From NCBI RefSeq assembly GCF_011057975.1, contig NZ_CP049109.1, forward strand, positions 2,077,001 through 2,141,000: 64,000 bases of DNA, read 5' to 3'. The DNA is from Sphingosinithalassobacter tenebrarum. Its GTDB lineage: Bacteria > Pseudomonadota > Alphaproteobacteria > Sphingomonadales > Sphingomonadaceae. Numbering within the stretch: the first letter of the stretch is position 1; each line of letters starts with the position of its first letter. Shown piece after piece: positions 49,202 through 59,130 of the stretch. A program made the position numbers and the translations under genes. The notes beneath the pieces were generated by a model that was given only the letters and a program-made list of their open reading frames with translations, was not told the origin of the DNA and made no database searches.

Positions 49202-51061
49202 TCAGCCTTCGCTTTTGTTCGACGTTTCGCGCCAGGCGCCCAGCAGCAGCCGGCGATAGAGTATGTCGGCGGCGCTATTACCGATATCGAGCCGGTCCAG
49301 CGCCGCCTGTTCGTCGGCATCGGGGGAAGCTGTGAGACCGGCGGCAACGGTCCGCGCCAGTGCGAGCTTGGAATCGCCGCATTGCTTCAGATAGGTCAGC
49401 GCGCGCAGCGCGGTCTGTTCGGGCGCAGTGAAATCGCTGCCGAAGGGGAAGGCGGGAAAGAAGCCATCGGCGCGCGGCCCCGCGAGCAGACGCTCCAGTC
49501 TTTCGCGCTGATTGCCTTGCGCTACCGAAAGCGCGGTCGAGCGCACCTTCTTCTGCTCGCCGGCCTGTTGGAGCAGCCCATTGACGAAGCGCGCATCGGC
49601 GATTGCGGCCATGCGGCGGATGCATTCGCTGTCGCTCGCGCCCTTCAGCCGCGCGACGCCATATTCGGTGATGACGATGTCGCGCATGTGGCGCGGGATG
49701 GTGGTGCGATCGAGCTGCCAGACGATGTTGGATTCGGGTTCGCCGTCCTTGATGCGGTGCGAATGGAGCATCAGGATCGAATTGGCGTCGCGCAGCGCCA
49801 GCGCCTGTTCGACGAAATCATGCTGCCCCCCGACGCCGCTCACCACGCGGCCGTCGTCGAGCACGTCGGACTGAACCGCGCCGAACACATCCGCCTTCAT
49901 CGTGTTGTTGAGGAAGCGGGCGTGCGGGCGATCGCGGCGCTTGGTCTCTTCGTCGCCATAGAGCGCGTTGGTGAAGGAGACGGCGGTCATGTCGAAATCG
50001 GCGCGCCGGGCTTCGGGCATGGCTTTCAGCCGGTCATAAAAGTCGCGCGATCCGGCGAAGAAGGCGGCGTGGAGGACATGGCCGCTTGCCGAGCGGCGCT
50101 TGAGGATGCCCGCGTCATAGAGGTCGAGGAAACCGTCGACGAACATCTCACTCGCGGCATAAAGGCCCTGTTCGAACGGTTCGGTTTCGCGCGGTTCGGA
50201 CGTGATCCGGCCGAGCAGCTCGCGGAACAGCGCATTATGCTTGTGGCGCAGGATCAGCGCATAGGTGACCGCGTCGCCCAGCGACCCGATGCCGATCTGC
50301 AGCGTACCGCCATCTTTGACGAGGCTTGCGGCGTGCAGCCCGGCGACATAGTCGGCGGTGGTGACCGGACGGCGCGGGACGGCGAAGACGGAGAACTCGA
50401 CCGAGGGATCGTCGAGGATGGCGTCGAACGCCTCGGCGGGAAGTTCGGCGCTGCCCGGCATGAAGGGCAAGTCGCGATTGACCTGGCCGACGAACAGGAA
50501 TGGCTCGCCGGCATCGCGCCGCGCCTTGAGTTCTGGCAGCACGTCGAGCGTGACGTCGGGATTGCCCGACAGGCTGTAGCGCGGCTGCGGCCCGCTTTCG
50601 TCGATGGCGATCAGCTGCGCGAGCAGATTGATCGGGCGGGCGAGGATCACATCGGCCGCGACGGCGGTGTAATTGACGCTGTTATAGCTTTGCTGGACCG
50701 TCGGATTGGAGAGCCATGCACCCGAATTGAGGAAGAATTCGGAGACATGGACGTTGGGGGGCAGGCCGCCGCCGCGCAGCGCCCGGGCATAATCGAGTTC
50801 GACATAGCCGGCGAAATGGCGCGCGACGAACGGGTCCATCATCGCCTTTTCGAGGGCGGACGATGCGTGCGGCCGCTCGAGCGTCAGCGCGGTGAGGATT
50901 TCCAGCCGCAGCGCCGGATCGGCCTTTGCCCGCGCGAACAGCGCGTTGGCGACATGCGTCGCCTTGCCGATGCCGAGCGGCAGGCCGGTGCGGATCTCGG
51001 CGCCGAGCGTGGCGACGATCCACTCCGCCAGCGCATCGGCATCGGCGAAGCGGCGCGTCAT
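49202..51061 (-). CDS. Acetyl-CoA hydrolase/CoA-transferase family protein
   Basis: A 619-residue protein of the acetyl-CoA hydrolase/transferase family. The CoA loop LQIGIGSLGDAVTYAL and the C-terminal domain (VFGAVQSDVLDDGRVVSGVGGQHDFVEQALAL, DIVITEYGVARLKG) are clear. SEMFVDGFLDLYDAG probably carries the catalytic Glu. It is somewhat longer than the usual 500 residues because of an extended N terminus. It starts in an ATGA overlap with the FadJ-type gene, so it works with beta-oxidation, either releasing acetate or moving CoA between acids. Confidence 0.88.
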   Translation of the reverse strand: MTRRFADADALAEWIVATLGAEIRTGLPLGIGKATHVANALFARAKADPALRLEILTALTLERPHASSALEKAMMDPFVARHFAGYVELDYARALRGGGLPPNVHVSEFFLNSGAWLSNPTVQQSYNSVNYTAVAADVILARPINLLAQLIAIDESGPQPRYSLSGNPDVTLDVLPELKARRDAGEPFLFVGQVNRDLPFMPGSAELPAEAFDAILDDPSVEFSVFAVPRRPVTTADYVAGLHAASLVKDGGTLQIGIGSLGDAVTYALILRHKHNALFRELLGRITSEPRETEPFEQGLYAASEMFVDGFLDLYDAGILKRRSASGHVLHAAFFAGSRDFYDRLKAMPEARRADFDMTAVSFTNALYGDEETKRRDRPHARFLNNTMKADVFGAVQSDVLDDGRVVSGVGGQHDFVEQALALRDANSILMLHSHRIKDGEPESNIVWQLDRTTIPRHMRDIVITEYGVARLKGASDSECIRRMAAIADARFVNGLLQQAGEQKKVRSTALSVAQGNQRERLERLLAGPRADGFFPAFPFGSDFTAPEQTALRALTYLKQCGDSKLALARTVAAGLTASPDADEQAALDRLDIGNSAADILYRRLLLGAWRETSNKSEG

Positions 51062-53130
51062 TCCTTGGCCTTGCGCCACCACGGACTGGGTTTGTAGCGC
51101 GGGCCGACTTCGCGTTCGAGCCGTTCCATCGTCGTCGCGACGGCTTCGAAGCCGCGCGACTGCGCATAGTGGATCGGTCCGCCGAGGAAGGGTGCGAAGC
51201 CGGTGCCGAAGATCATTGCAGCGTCCGCGCTGTCGCGATCCTCGACCACGCCTTCGTCGATCGCCGACGCGACGGCATCGAGCAGCGGCAGGATCATGCG
51301 CTTGCGCATTTCCTCGGTCGCGGGCTTCTTGAGCTTGTCCTTCTTCGGCTTACCGTCCGAGCCATAGTCGTACACGCCCTTGCCGGTCTTGCGGCCCAGC
51401 TCGCCGCGCTCGACCTTGTCGCGCAGCCATTGCGGGATTTCGGGCATCGGATGGTCGAGATCGCGCGCCAGCGATTCGGCGACCGCGAGGCAGATGTCGA
51501 GCCCGACCTGATCGGCGAGTTCGATCGGCCCCATCGGCATGCCGAATTCCTCGGCCGCCTTGTCGATCCGCTCGCATTGCACGCCTTCGTCGACCATCAC
51601 CAGCGCTTCGCCGAGATAGGGCATCAGCGCGCGATTGACGAGGAAGCCGGGCGACGCCGTCACCGGCAGCGGCAGCTTGCCGATGTCGCCCACGAAGCGC
51701 TGCGCGGTTTCGAACGCCTCGGTCGAGCTGCCGTCGTGGCGGACGACTTCGACCAGATCGAGCTTCGAGACGGGATTGAAGAAATGGATGCCGACGAAGC
51801 GGTCGGGCCTCTTCACGCCCTTGAACAGCTTGTTGAGGTCGAGGCTCGACGTGTTGGTGGCGATCACCGCGTCGGGCTTCGCCTTTTCCTCGATCTGCGC
51901 GTAGATTTTCTCCTTGAGTTCCGGGCGCTCGGGCGCGGCTTCGATGATCAGATCGGCGTGGCGCACGCCGTTGCCGTGCAGATCGGGGGTGAAGCGATCC
52001 TTGGCGCGGAGCAGCTCGGGGTCGCGCAGCTTGCGGTCGAACAGCTTGTGCGCCGAAGCGACGGCCTTGCCCAGCGCCTCGCGGCTCGGGTCCTGAATCG
52101 TCACGTTCATGCCCTTGAGCGCGCACCAGGCGCCGATTTCGGCGCCCATCGTACCCGCGCCGACGACATGGACGTTGCGCACGTTCGAGCTTCCCTTGCC
52201 GTTCTGCTGGAGCCGCTGGCGTAGGAAGAAGACGCGGACGAGGTTTTGCGTGGTGTCGGTCGGCAAGAGGTGCGCGAACGAGGCGCGTTCGGCCTGGAGC
52301 ATCTCCTCCATCGATCCGCCATGTTTTTCCCACAGCGAAATCAGCGCATAGGGCGATTCATAATGCTCGCTCGGCGCCTGTTTCTCGGTCTCGCCGCGCA
52401 TCTGCGCCGCTATCGCTTTTCGCGCGGGGAAGAGGTTCATCGCGGTCGCCGTTGCGCCGCCGCCGCTGCGTTCGAGCTTGCCCGACAGCGCGGCTTCGAT
52501 CGCATTGGCCATGTTGCGCTCGGGGACGACGGCTTCGACGATGCCGAGCTTCTTCGCCTTGCCCGCACGCACGCTGCGGCCGGTGAGCATCAGCTTCATC
52601 GCCTCGACCGGGTTGATCCGGTGCGTCAGCCGCGCCGTGCCGCCGAGCCCCGGATGGAGGCCGACCAGCACTTCGGGAAAGCCGAGCGATGCGTCGTCGC
52701 GCGCGACGATGAAATCGCAGGCAAGCGCGAGTTCAAGCCCGCCGCCGACACAGGCCCCGTGCACCGCCGCGACGGTGGTCTGCTTCAGCGCGGCGATACG
52801 ATCGATCACGGCATTGGCCTCATCGATCTTGGCGCGCACTTCGGCGACCGTTGAAACGCCGCGAAACTGATTGAGATCGGCACCGGCGGCAAACCCGCCA
52901 CGCTTGGCCGAGCGGAAGATCACCGACTTCCAGTCGCCCTGTTCAACCTCGTCTAGCAGGTCGTTGAGTTCGCGCAGCACCGGTTCGTCGAGCGTGTTGG
53001 TCGACGTGTCGCCCTTGTCGAGGATCAGCCAGATCCGATCGCCTTCCTCATGCTTGATCCAGTGGATGCCACGGCTGCCTTCGACGCCAGTGAGTGGCGT
53101 CGGGCTGAGATATTCGATTGCAGTTGTCAT
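51058..53130 (-). CDS. fadJ: FadJ-type enoyl-CoA hydratase / 3-hydroxyacyl-CoA dehydrogenase
   Basis: A 690-residue bifunctional beta-oxidation enzyme. The N-terminal hydratase carries FAAGADLNQF and GACVGGGLELALACDFIVA, with LGFPEVLVGLHPGLGGTARL. The dehydrogenase part has the NAD motif VHVVGAGTMGAEIGAWCALKG (about residues 318-338) and the signature DRFVGIHFFNPVSKLDLVEVV. It hydrates enoyl-CoA and oxidises the 3-hydroxy product. It overlaps the thiolase stop by one base and the CoA hydrolase start by four, in a tight operon. Confidence 0.95.
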   Translation of the reverse strand: MTTAIEYLSPTPLTGVEGSRGIHWIKHEEGDRIWLILDKGDTSTNTLDEPVLRELNDLLDEVEQGDWKSVIFRSAKRGGFAAGADLNQFRGVSTVAEVRAKIDEANAVIDRIAALKQTTVAAVHGACVGGGLELALACDFIVARDDASLGFPEVLVGLHPGLGGTARLTHRINPVEAMKLMLTGRSVRAGKAKKLGIVEAVVPERNMANAIEAALSGKLERSGGGATATAMNLFPARKAIAAQMRGETEKQAPSEHYESPYALISLWEKHGGSMEEMLQAERASFAHLLPTDTTQNLVRVFFLRQRLQQNGKGSSNVRNVHVVGAGTMGAEIGAWCALKGMNVTIQDPSREALGKAVASAHKLFDRKLRDPELLRAKDRFTPDLHGNGVRHADLIIEAAPERPELKEKIYAQIEEKAKPDAVIATNTSSLDLNKLFKGVKRPDRFVGIHFFNPVSKLDLVEVVRHDGSSTEAFETAQRFVGDIGKLPLPVTASPGFLVNRALMPYLGEALVMVDEGVQCERIDKAAEEFGMPMGPIELADQVGLDICLAVAESLARDLDHPMPEIPQWLRDKVERGELGRKTGKGVYDYGSDGKPKKDKLKKPATEEMRKRMILPLLDAVASAIDEGVVEDRDSADAAMIFGTGFAPFLGGPIHYAQSRGFEAVATTMERLEREVGPRYKPSPWWRKAKE

Positions 53131-54389
53131 TACAGCGCCTCCACCAGCATTGCTCCGCCCTGACCGCCGCCGATACACTCGGTGGCGATCCCACGCTTGC
53201 CGCCGGTGCGGCGCAGTGCGTTGACGAGGTGCAGCACGATCCGCGTGCCGCTGGTGCCGACGGGGTGGCCGAGGCTGACCGCGCCGCCGTCGATGTTGAG
53301 CTTCTCGCGATCGACTGCGCCGAGCGCGCCGTCGAGGCCGAGCACGTCACGGCAGAAGCCGGGGTCTTCCCATGCCGCAAGGCAGCCGAGCACCTGCGCG
53401 GCGAATGCCTCGTTGAGTTCCCAGACGTCGATGTCGCCGAGCGACAATTCGCCGCGCTTGAGCAGCGGCGTCGCGGAAACCGTCGGCCCGAGGCCCATGA
53501 TTTCGGGCGCGAGTGCAGCCCAGTCGCTGTCGACGATCTTGGCCAGCGGCGTTAGGCCGTGCTTTTCGACCGCCTCTTCCGATGCGAGGATTATCCAGCA
53601 GGCGCCGTCGGTGATCTGGCTCGAATTGCCGGCGGTGACGTTGCCGTACTTCTCGAACACGGGCTTCAGCTTGCCGAGCTGTTCCATGTTGTTGTCGGGG
53701 CGCACGCCGTCGTCATGGTCGTAAACGGTGCCGTCGGGCGCGAACATCGGCTCGACTTCATTGTCAAGCCAGCCTTCCTCCTGTGCCCTGGCGAGGCGGC
53801 GATGGCTTTCCATCGCATATTCGTCGGCCTGCCAGCGGCTGATGCCGAACCGATGCGCCACCTCTTCGGCGGTCTGCCCCATTGCAAGCCCGGAGATCGG
53901 ATCGGTGAGTCCCTGTTTCAGCCCGATTTCGGGCGAGAGATAGGCAAGGTTGAACTTGCGCAACGCCTTGGCGCGGTCGCCCGCGGTCTTGGCCCCCTGA
54001 AATTTGGCGAGCCATGCCGTCGCTTCGTCCGAAAGGATCAGCGGCGCGCGGCTCAGCGCTTCGGTGCCGCCGGCGAGCACCAGCTCCATGTCGCCATGTG
54101 CGATGTAGCGATAGGCTTCGTCGAGCGACTGCATGCCCGAACCGCAATTGCGGTGGACGGTATGCGCGGGCATTTCATCGCCGCATCCCATGCGCAGCGC
54201 GGCGACGCGCGCGACGTTCATTTCGCCCGCCACCTGGTTGGCGCAGCCGAGAATGACTTCGTCGAACGCGTCGGGCGCGAAGGGCTGGCGCATCAGCAGC
54301 GGCCTGCCGCATTGCACGGCAAGGTCGGCGGGGCTGAACGGGCCGGGTTTGCCGCGCGCCTTGATGAAAGGCGTGCGGTTGCCGTCCAC
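53130..54389 (-). CDS. fadI: FadI-type acetyl-CoA C-acyltransferase (degradative thiolase)
   Basis: A 419-residue thiolase that ends each beta-oxidation round. The nucleophile is in HRNCGSGMQSLDEA (Cys near 90), with GGAVSLGHPVGTSGTRI (His) and ATECIGGGQGGAM (second Cys). The start is the GTG inside the TAGTG overlap with the acyl-CoA dehydrogenase stop; upstream codons in frame have no start before long alien sequence. Homologues usually have about five more residues (RPVYIVDGNRTPF), which the upstream bases also encode, so the real initiation codon may be unusual. Confidence 0.93.
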   Translation of the reverse strand: MDGNRTPFIKARGKPGPFSPADLAVQCGRPLLMRQPFAPDAFDEVILGCANQVAGEMNVARVAALRMGCGDEMPAHTVHRNCGSGMQSLDEAYRYIAHGDMELVLAGGTEALSRAPLILSDEATAWLAKFQGAKTAGDRAKALRKFNLAYLSPEIGLKQGLTDPISGLAMGQTAEEVAHRFGISRWQADEYAMESHRRLARAQEEGWLDNEVEPMFAPDGTVYDHDDGVRPDNNMEQLGKLKPVFEKYGNVTAGNSSQITDGACWIILASEEAVEKHGLTPLAKIVDSDWAALAPEIMGLGPTVSATPLLKRGELSLGDIDVWELNEAFAAQVLGCLAAWEDPGFCRDVLGLDGALGAVDREKLNIDGGAVSLGHPVGTSGTRIVLHLVNALRRTGGKRGIATECIGGGQGGAMLVEAL

Positions 54390-56629
54390 TATATAGACTG
54401 GACGAGCTTCAGATCGGGCTGATCGGGTGATGGTACCTGCTCCTCTTGAGGTGCAACGAGACCGCGAAGGTCGTTGGAATCGAAATCGTCGACGGCGACA
54501 ACGGTTGCAACCGCTTCCGCCGCTTCCTGCAATGCTTCTCGCTCGGCGTCGTTGAGCGCGTCCTCGCCCTGATGCTTGCGCTTGTCGCGCAGGCGCTGGG
54601 TGCGCTCGACCAGATCGAGCGCATGTTCGAGATCGGCGACCGGGCCGGGGCCGACATGAACGCCGCAGGCGATGCGGTCGCGCTGCGCGCCGCTCGACAG
54701 GATCGTGTCGGCGCAGGCGAAGATGACATCGTCGCTCGGTCCGCGCGGATGGCTGCGGAAGGGCAGGGTGACGGCGCGCATCACCTTGTCGAGCATCGGC
54801 ACGGGGAAATTGACGAAGATCGCGTCGAACCGGTCCTCGATCCGCTGGAAGCCGGTCTCGCAGGCCCATTCGACCAGCGGCAGGTCTTCTTCGAGCCGGC
54901 CGTCATCTTCCCAGCGTTTGAGGACGGCACTCAGCAAGTAGAGCTCGGCGAGGATGTCGCCATAGCGCGCCGAAATCGCTTCCTTGCGCTTGAGCGTGCC
55001 GCCGAGCGAAATCAGCGCTACTTCGGCGCAGGTGGCGAGCGCCGAGGCATAGCGCGAAAGCTGCTTGTAATAGCCCTTCACCTTTCCGGCATCGGGCGCG
55101 TCGCCGGTGGCGCCGCCGGTCCAGCCGCTCGCGAAGCTGCTCGCGAGATTCTTGATGATGTGCCCGGCATGTTTCCACAGCACTTCGTCGAACGCGACCA
55201 GCGCGTCCTTGCCCTGCTCCTCGAGCGCGACGACTTCCTTCAAGAGATAGGGATGGTCGCGCATCGCGCCCTGGCCGAAGATGATCAGGCTGCGCGTCAC
55301 GATATTGGCGCCCTCGACGGTGATGCCGACGGGAACCGAGCGATAGACATTGCCGAAATAGTTTTTCGGCCCGTCGATGATGGTCTTGCCGCCATGCACG
55401 TCCATCGTGTCGTCGACTGCCTGGCGCATGCGATAGGTGGCGTGCGCCTTCATGATGGCGGAGACGATCGAGGGGTGGTGCCCCTGATCGAGCCCGGCGC
55501 AAGTGAAGCGGCGCGCGGCTTCGAGCTCATAGGCGATGCCGGCGATGCGGCCGAGCCGTTCCTTGACGCCTTCGAACTTGCCGATCGGGATGCCGAACTG
55601 TTCGCGCACTCGCGCATAGGCGCCGGTGGTGCGCGCGGCGGCGCAGGCGGCGGCGGTGGCGAGCGAGGGCAGCGAAATCCCGCGCCCGGCGGCGAGCGCC
55701 GCCATCAGCATCTTCCAGCCCTGACCAATCTGCTCCTGCCCGCCGATGATCGCGTCGAGCGGCACGAACACGTCCTTGCCCGATACCGGGCCGTTCTGAA
55801 ATGCCTGCATCGAGGGCAAGTGGCGGCGGCCATGCTCGACGCCCGGTGTGTCGGTGGGGACAAGCGCGACGGTAATGCCGCGATCCTCTTCGTCCGACAG
55901 CAGATGGTCGGGATCGGTGAGCTTGAAGGCCAGCCCGAGCACCGTCGCGACCGGCGCCAGCGTGATATAGCGTTTGGAAAAGGTGATGCTCATCCCGAGC
56001 ACTTCCTCGCCGTCGATCGTCTGTTTGCAGACGACGCCGTGGTCGACCATCGCAGAAGCGTCCGATCCCGCCTCATCGCTGGTCAGCGCGAAGCAGGGGA
56101 TTTCGCGGCCGTCGGCGAGGCGCGGGAGATAATGGTCCTTCTGGTCGTCGCGGCCGAATTGCAGCAGCAGCTCGCCCGGGCCGAGCGAATTGGGGACCAT
56201 CACTGTCACCGCAGCCGTGACCGAGCGCGTCGAGATGCGCTTCACCACTTCGCTGTGCGCGAAGGCGCTGAAGCCTAGACCGCCATAATCCTTGGGAATG
56301 ATCATCCCGAAGAACTTGTTTTTCTTGAGAAAATCCCAGACCGTTTCGGGAAGGTCCATGTCGACCGCGGCAATCTGCCAGTCGTCGAGCATGTCGCACA
56401 GCTGCGCCACCGGGCCGTCGATAAATGCCTGCTCCTCCTGCGTCAGCGAGGCGGGCGCCATGTCGCGCATCTTTTCCCAATCGGGCGCGCCGGAAAACAG
56501 GTCCGCGTCCCACCAGGTGTCGCCGGCTTCCATCGCCTCGCGCTCGGTTGCGGACAGGCTGGGCAGGCTGCCGCGCGCCCACTGGAAGATGGGTTTCGAC
56601 AGGAGATTGCGGCGAAGTGTCTCGAGCAT
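54389..56629 (-). CDS. fadE: FadE-type acyl-CoA dehydrogenase
   Basis: A 746-residue acyl-CoA dehydrogenase of the long FadE class with the DUF1974 C-terminal part. GMIIPKDYGGLGFSAFAHSEVV, FALTSDEAGSDASAM, VPVGITVEGANIVTRSLIIFGQGA (catalytic region) and the extended helical tail are visible. It introduces the first double bond into fatty acyl-CoA using electron-transfer flavoprotein. AAAGGAC lies 6 bases before the ATG (MLETLRRN). First gene of the leftward operon fadE-fadI-fadJ-CoA hydrolase. Confidence 0.95.
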   Translation of the reverse strand: MLETLRRNLLSKPIFQWARGSLPSLSATEREAMEAGDTWWDADLFSGAPDWEKMRDMAPASLTQEEQAFIDGPVAQLCDMLDDWQIAAVDMDLPETVWDFLKKNKFFGMIIPKDYGGLGFSAFAHSEVVKRISTRSVTAAVTVMVPNSLGPGELLLQFGRDDQKDHYLPRLADGREIPCFALTSDEAGSDASAMVDHGVVCKQTIDGEEVLGMSITFSKRYITLAPVATVLGLAFKLTDPDHLLSDEEDRGITVALVPTDTPGVEHGRRHLPSMQAFQNGPVSGKDVFVPLDAIIGGQEQIGQGWKMLMAALAAGRGISLPSLATAAACAAARTTGAYARVREQFGIPIGKFEGVKERLGRIAGIAYELEAARRFTCAGLDQGHHPSIVSAIMKAHATYRMRQAVDDTMDVHGGKTIIDGPKNYFGNVYRSVPVGITVEGANIVTRSLIIFGQGAMRDHPYLLKEVVALEEQGKDALVAFDEVLWKHAGHIIKNLASSFASGWTGGATGDAPDAGKVKGYYKQLSRYASALATCAEVALISLGGTLKRKEAISARYGDILAELYLLSAVLKRWEDDGRLEEDLPLVEWACETGFQRIEDRFDAIFVNFPVPMLDKVMRAVTLPFRSHPRGPSDDVIFACADTILSSGAQRDRIACGVHVGPGPVADLEHALDLVERTQRLRDKRKHQGEDALNDAEREALQEAAEAVATVVAVDDFDSNDLRGLVAPQEEQVPSPDQPDLKLVQSI

Positions 56630-56976
56630 GGTCCGTCCTTTCCTCGGAAGGAATGCTGCGAGAAACGCCTGAAACACCCTCCCGGAATATGCCGGGAAAA
56701 TGGCTGAGAACAGGGGTTGGTTCCCCATTTTATCGGACGAACAACCGATGCACCCGATTCCGTAACGGCATGCCGGTGCCGGCGCTGCCCGGATGGCGTG
56801 CGGAGCGACTGGAACTGCAAGCCCTTGCGCGAGGTTCGGAGCGGGCCAGGGCTTGCGTTTACGTGGGGTGCGTTATCGCCGCGGTCGATCGATTGGACCG
56901 GCAGCCCGGGAAGGCCCACCGGTCCACGCCAATACCTCCCGGGTTCGACAGCCTTCCGGTGCCGGCGGGCAACGTC
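56630..56976. other. Gap holding the fadE promoter and a hairpin
   Basis: This 347-base stretch has no convincing gene. Just upstream of fadE it has an AT-rich patch with the inverted pentamers ATCGG (56732-56736) and CCGAT (56745-56749), a possible fatty-acid regulator site. Farther on, GCAAGCCCT (56817-56825) and AGGGCTTGC (56848-56856) form a 9-bp stem with a 22-base loop, perhaps part of the end of the DUF3604 transcript. Neither is strong. Confidence 0.4.
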
Positions 56977-59049
56977 CTATTTCTCCGCGATCCAGATAGG
57001 GCTCGACCAGGCCATGTCCGCGGTGGAATGGGAATAGAGGCGCCCGGGATATTCATCGACTTGCCGAACCCGGAGATAGTACATCGCATCTTCCTCGAAC
57101 GTCTCGTCGGTGAAGGTGAAGACGCTGGTCTCGCCGTCTGGGCGCACCGCGTGGACGGTTTGATACGCTCCGTCCTGGAGCCGGACGATTTCCACCAGCG
57201 CAAGCTTGTTCGTTCCGGCGACGCGGACGGTGAAGCTGGGCTTCCCCTCGGCTGCATATTCGCTGCCCATCGGATGACCGTCGCTGGAGAAGTCGAGATA
57301 GATTTGCGTGCCGGTGGTGGCATATGCGTTGCGGCTGCCCAGCGCATTCCAGATCGCGTCGCGGTCATTTTCGGGGGCGACGACCGCCGCCAGCCCGCCG
57401 GAATGGCGGATGTCTATCGTCTCATTGTTGACGCCCGGCATTTCGAGATGGTTGTCGGAGGCGCCGATGACGCCGATGCGAAATCCGTTCTTCCACGCAT
57501 ATTGATAGGACCAGGCGCCGTCGGCCGGGAGCTCGAACAGCTGCGGCTGATCGTCGGGCTGGACGAGGTGACGGCTGTTCCACAGCGAGTAGATCTCGCC
57601 GATCGGCCGGTATTCGTTGCCGACATCGTCCTGCCAGATATTGTGGTGCGGGAACTGCCACGACACATGCGGTATGGTGAGAACCTCGGTTCCCTGCGCC
57701 TTGAGCGCGGCGTAGAGCGCCGGATAGTCGGGATAGCGGATGTGATCGAACGGCTTGCCGGCGCGATCCTTGTACATCACCACATAGTGATTGAGTTCCG
57801 GCGTCCATTCGAATCCGTAAAAGGTGGAGAACACGCCCGGCTGATAAAAGCGGTCGGAAATGTCCTGCGAGCGCTGCCAGACGGGATCGGTGAGCAGCCG
57901 GGAAGCGTGTTCCGACGTGCTCGCGAAATCGAGCCCGCTGACGTTGCGCGCATAGCAATAGGCGGCGACCGCATTGGTGAAATTGGCGCGATGATCGCCC
58001 GCCAGGTTCAGTTCCTTGAAGGTGTTCGTTCCGGTGGTGTTGAGATCCGTACCTTCGTCGATCGTGAACAGGCCCTGATTGTCGGCGCCCGACCCGGTGT
58101 GGAAATGCAGGTCGCCGAAGAGGTGGTGCCGCGAGACCCTGTCGCGATGGACCCAGGCATATTTGTACCGGATCCGCAGTGCGTCGTCCGGCGCCACTGC
58201 CTCGATCTTCTGAAATCCTTCGCTGTTGAACGTCACCGGGATGACGACACGGCCCCGCGCCTCGGCAGTGAATTCGGCGCTCGCGCCGATCTCCGCCTCG
58301 TTGTCGGTCGCGCTCAGGCGAACGGTGCCGGTATAACCGGTAGCGCGGTTTCCGAACCGGTCGACCGCCACGATGGCCGCGTCGAAGGGCTCGCCTGACA
58401 CCACGTCGGAGGGGAAGTGGATCGCAAGGAAATCCGCCTGGGCGGGTTCGATCGTGAGGGAGGGGAAGCGGGAGGCGACTTCCCAGTCACCGTCGCTGCC
58501 GCTGCCGCTGCGGGTGGCGTAACGCACGTCGACCTTTCCCGCCAGGCTGCGAACCTTTCCGCGAAAGAAGACCGACAGCGTTTCGCCCGCAGGCAGCGGT
58601 GAAGCCAGTGTCGCTTCGATGATGCCGCCCAATACACCGGTGACCGCGACCTTCACCGTCGCGCCGGTGGAAGTCGTCGCCCAGACATATCCCAGACCCT
58701 CGGGTTCGTCCGTTTCGGGCGGACTGAACAGGAGTGTTTCCGTTTCCGCATAGGCGATGGGAATCTCGATTCTGATGCCGCTCCCTGCTTCGAGAGTCGT
58801 GACCGACCGATAGTCATAGCGAAGGGTCTGGACGCTGCCCGCCGGCGCACCGGCCATGTTGACGGTCAGTTGGCTCCCGGGACCGGCGGGTTGCGCGGAG
58901 GCGGGCTCGCATCGCGGGAAGCCGGGGTCGGCCGCGGCCATGACGGGGAAGGCGAGTGCAAGCGTCAAGGATGCACCGATCAGCGCCATCGCGCTGCCCC
59001 GACTGATGCACTTTGCGAGAGCGACGGGCATGTGGGAATAAGACTTCAT
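56977..59049 (-). CDS. Secreted DUF3604 (PHP-like) protein
   Basis: A 690-residue exported protein. The signal peptide ends near AFPVMAAA. The N-terminal 300 residues are beta-sandwich-like. The C-terminal DUF3604 domain carries PHP-type metal motifs: HHLFGDLHFHTGSG, DFASTSEHAS, TIPHVSWQFPHHN and VIGASDNHLEMPG. Metal-dependent hydrolysis, perhaps of phosphate or phosphonate esters, is likely, but no substrate is known for the domain. GAGGAA lies 5 bases before the ATG (MKSYSHMPV). It follows the amino-sugar operon by 81 bases on the same strand; a functional link is possible but unproven. Confidence 0.85.
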   Translation of the reverse strand: MKSYSHMPVALAKCISRGSAMALIGASLTLALAFPVMAAADPGFPRCEPASAQPAGPGSQLTVNMAGAPAGSVQTLRYDYRSVTTLEAGSGIRIEIPIAYAETETLLFSPPETDEPEGLGYVWATTSTGATVKVAVTGVLGGIIEATLASPLPAGETLSVFFRGKVRSLAGKVDVRYATRSGSGSDGDWEVASRFPSLTIEPAQADFLAIHFPSDVVSGEPFDAAIVAVDRFGNRATGYTGTVRLSATDNEAEIGASAEFTAEARGRVVIPVTFNSEGFQKIEAVAPDDALRIRYKYAWVHRDRVSRHHLFGDLHFHTGSGADNQGLFTIDEGTDLNTTGTNTFKELNLAGDHRANFTNAVAAYCYARNVSGLDFASTSEHASRLLTDPVWQRSQDISDRFYQPGVFSTFYGFEWTPELNHYVVMYKDRAGKPFDHIRYPDYPALYAALKAQGTEVLTIPHVSWQFPHHNIWQDDVGNEYRPIGEIYSLWNSRHLVQPDDQPQLFELPADGAWSYQYAWKNGFRIGVIGASDNHLEMPGVNNETIDIRHSGGLAAVVAPENDRDAIWNALGSRNAYATTGTQIYLDFSSDGHPMGSEYAAEGKPSFTVRVAGTNKLALVEIVRLQDGAYQTVHAVRPDGETSVFTFTDETFEEDAMYYLRVRQVDEYPGRLYSHSTADMAWSSPIWIAEK

Positions 59050-59130
59050 GGAATTTCCTCGACCCCTTTTCCTGTTCTGGCTCGGCCTTTCCAGCACGAA
59101 ACTGCCGGCCTGGCGCGGTGGGCAGTGCTG

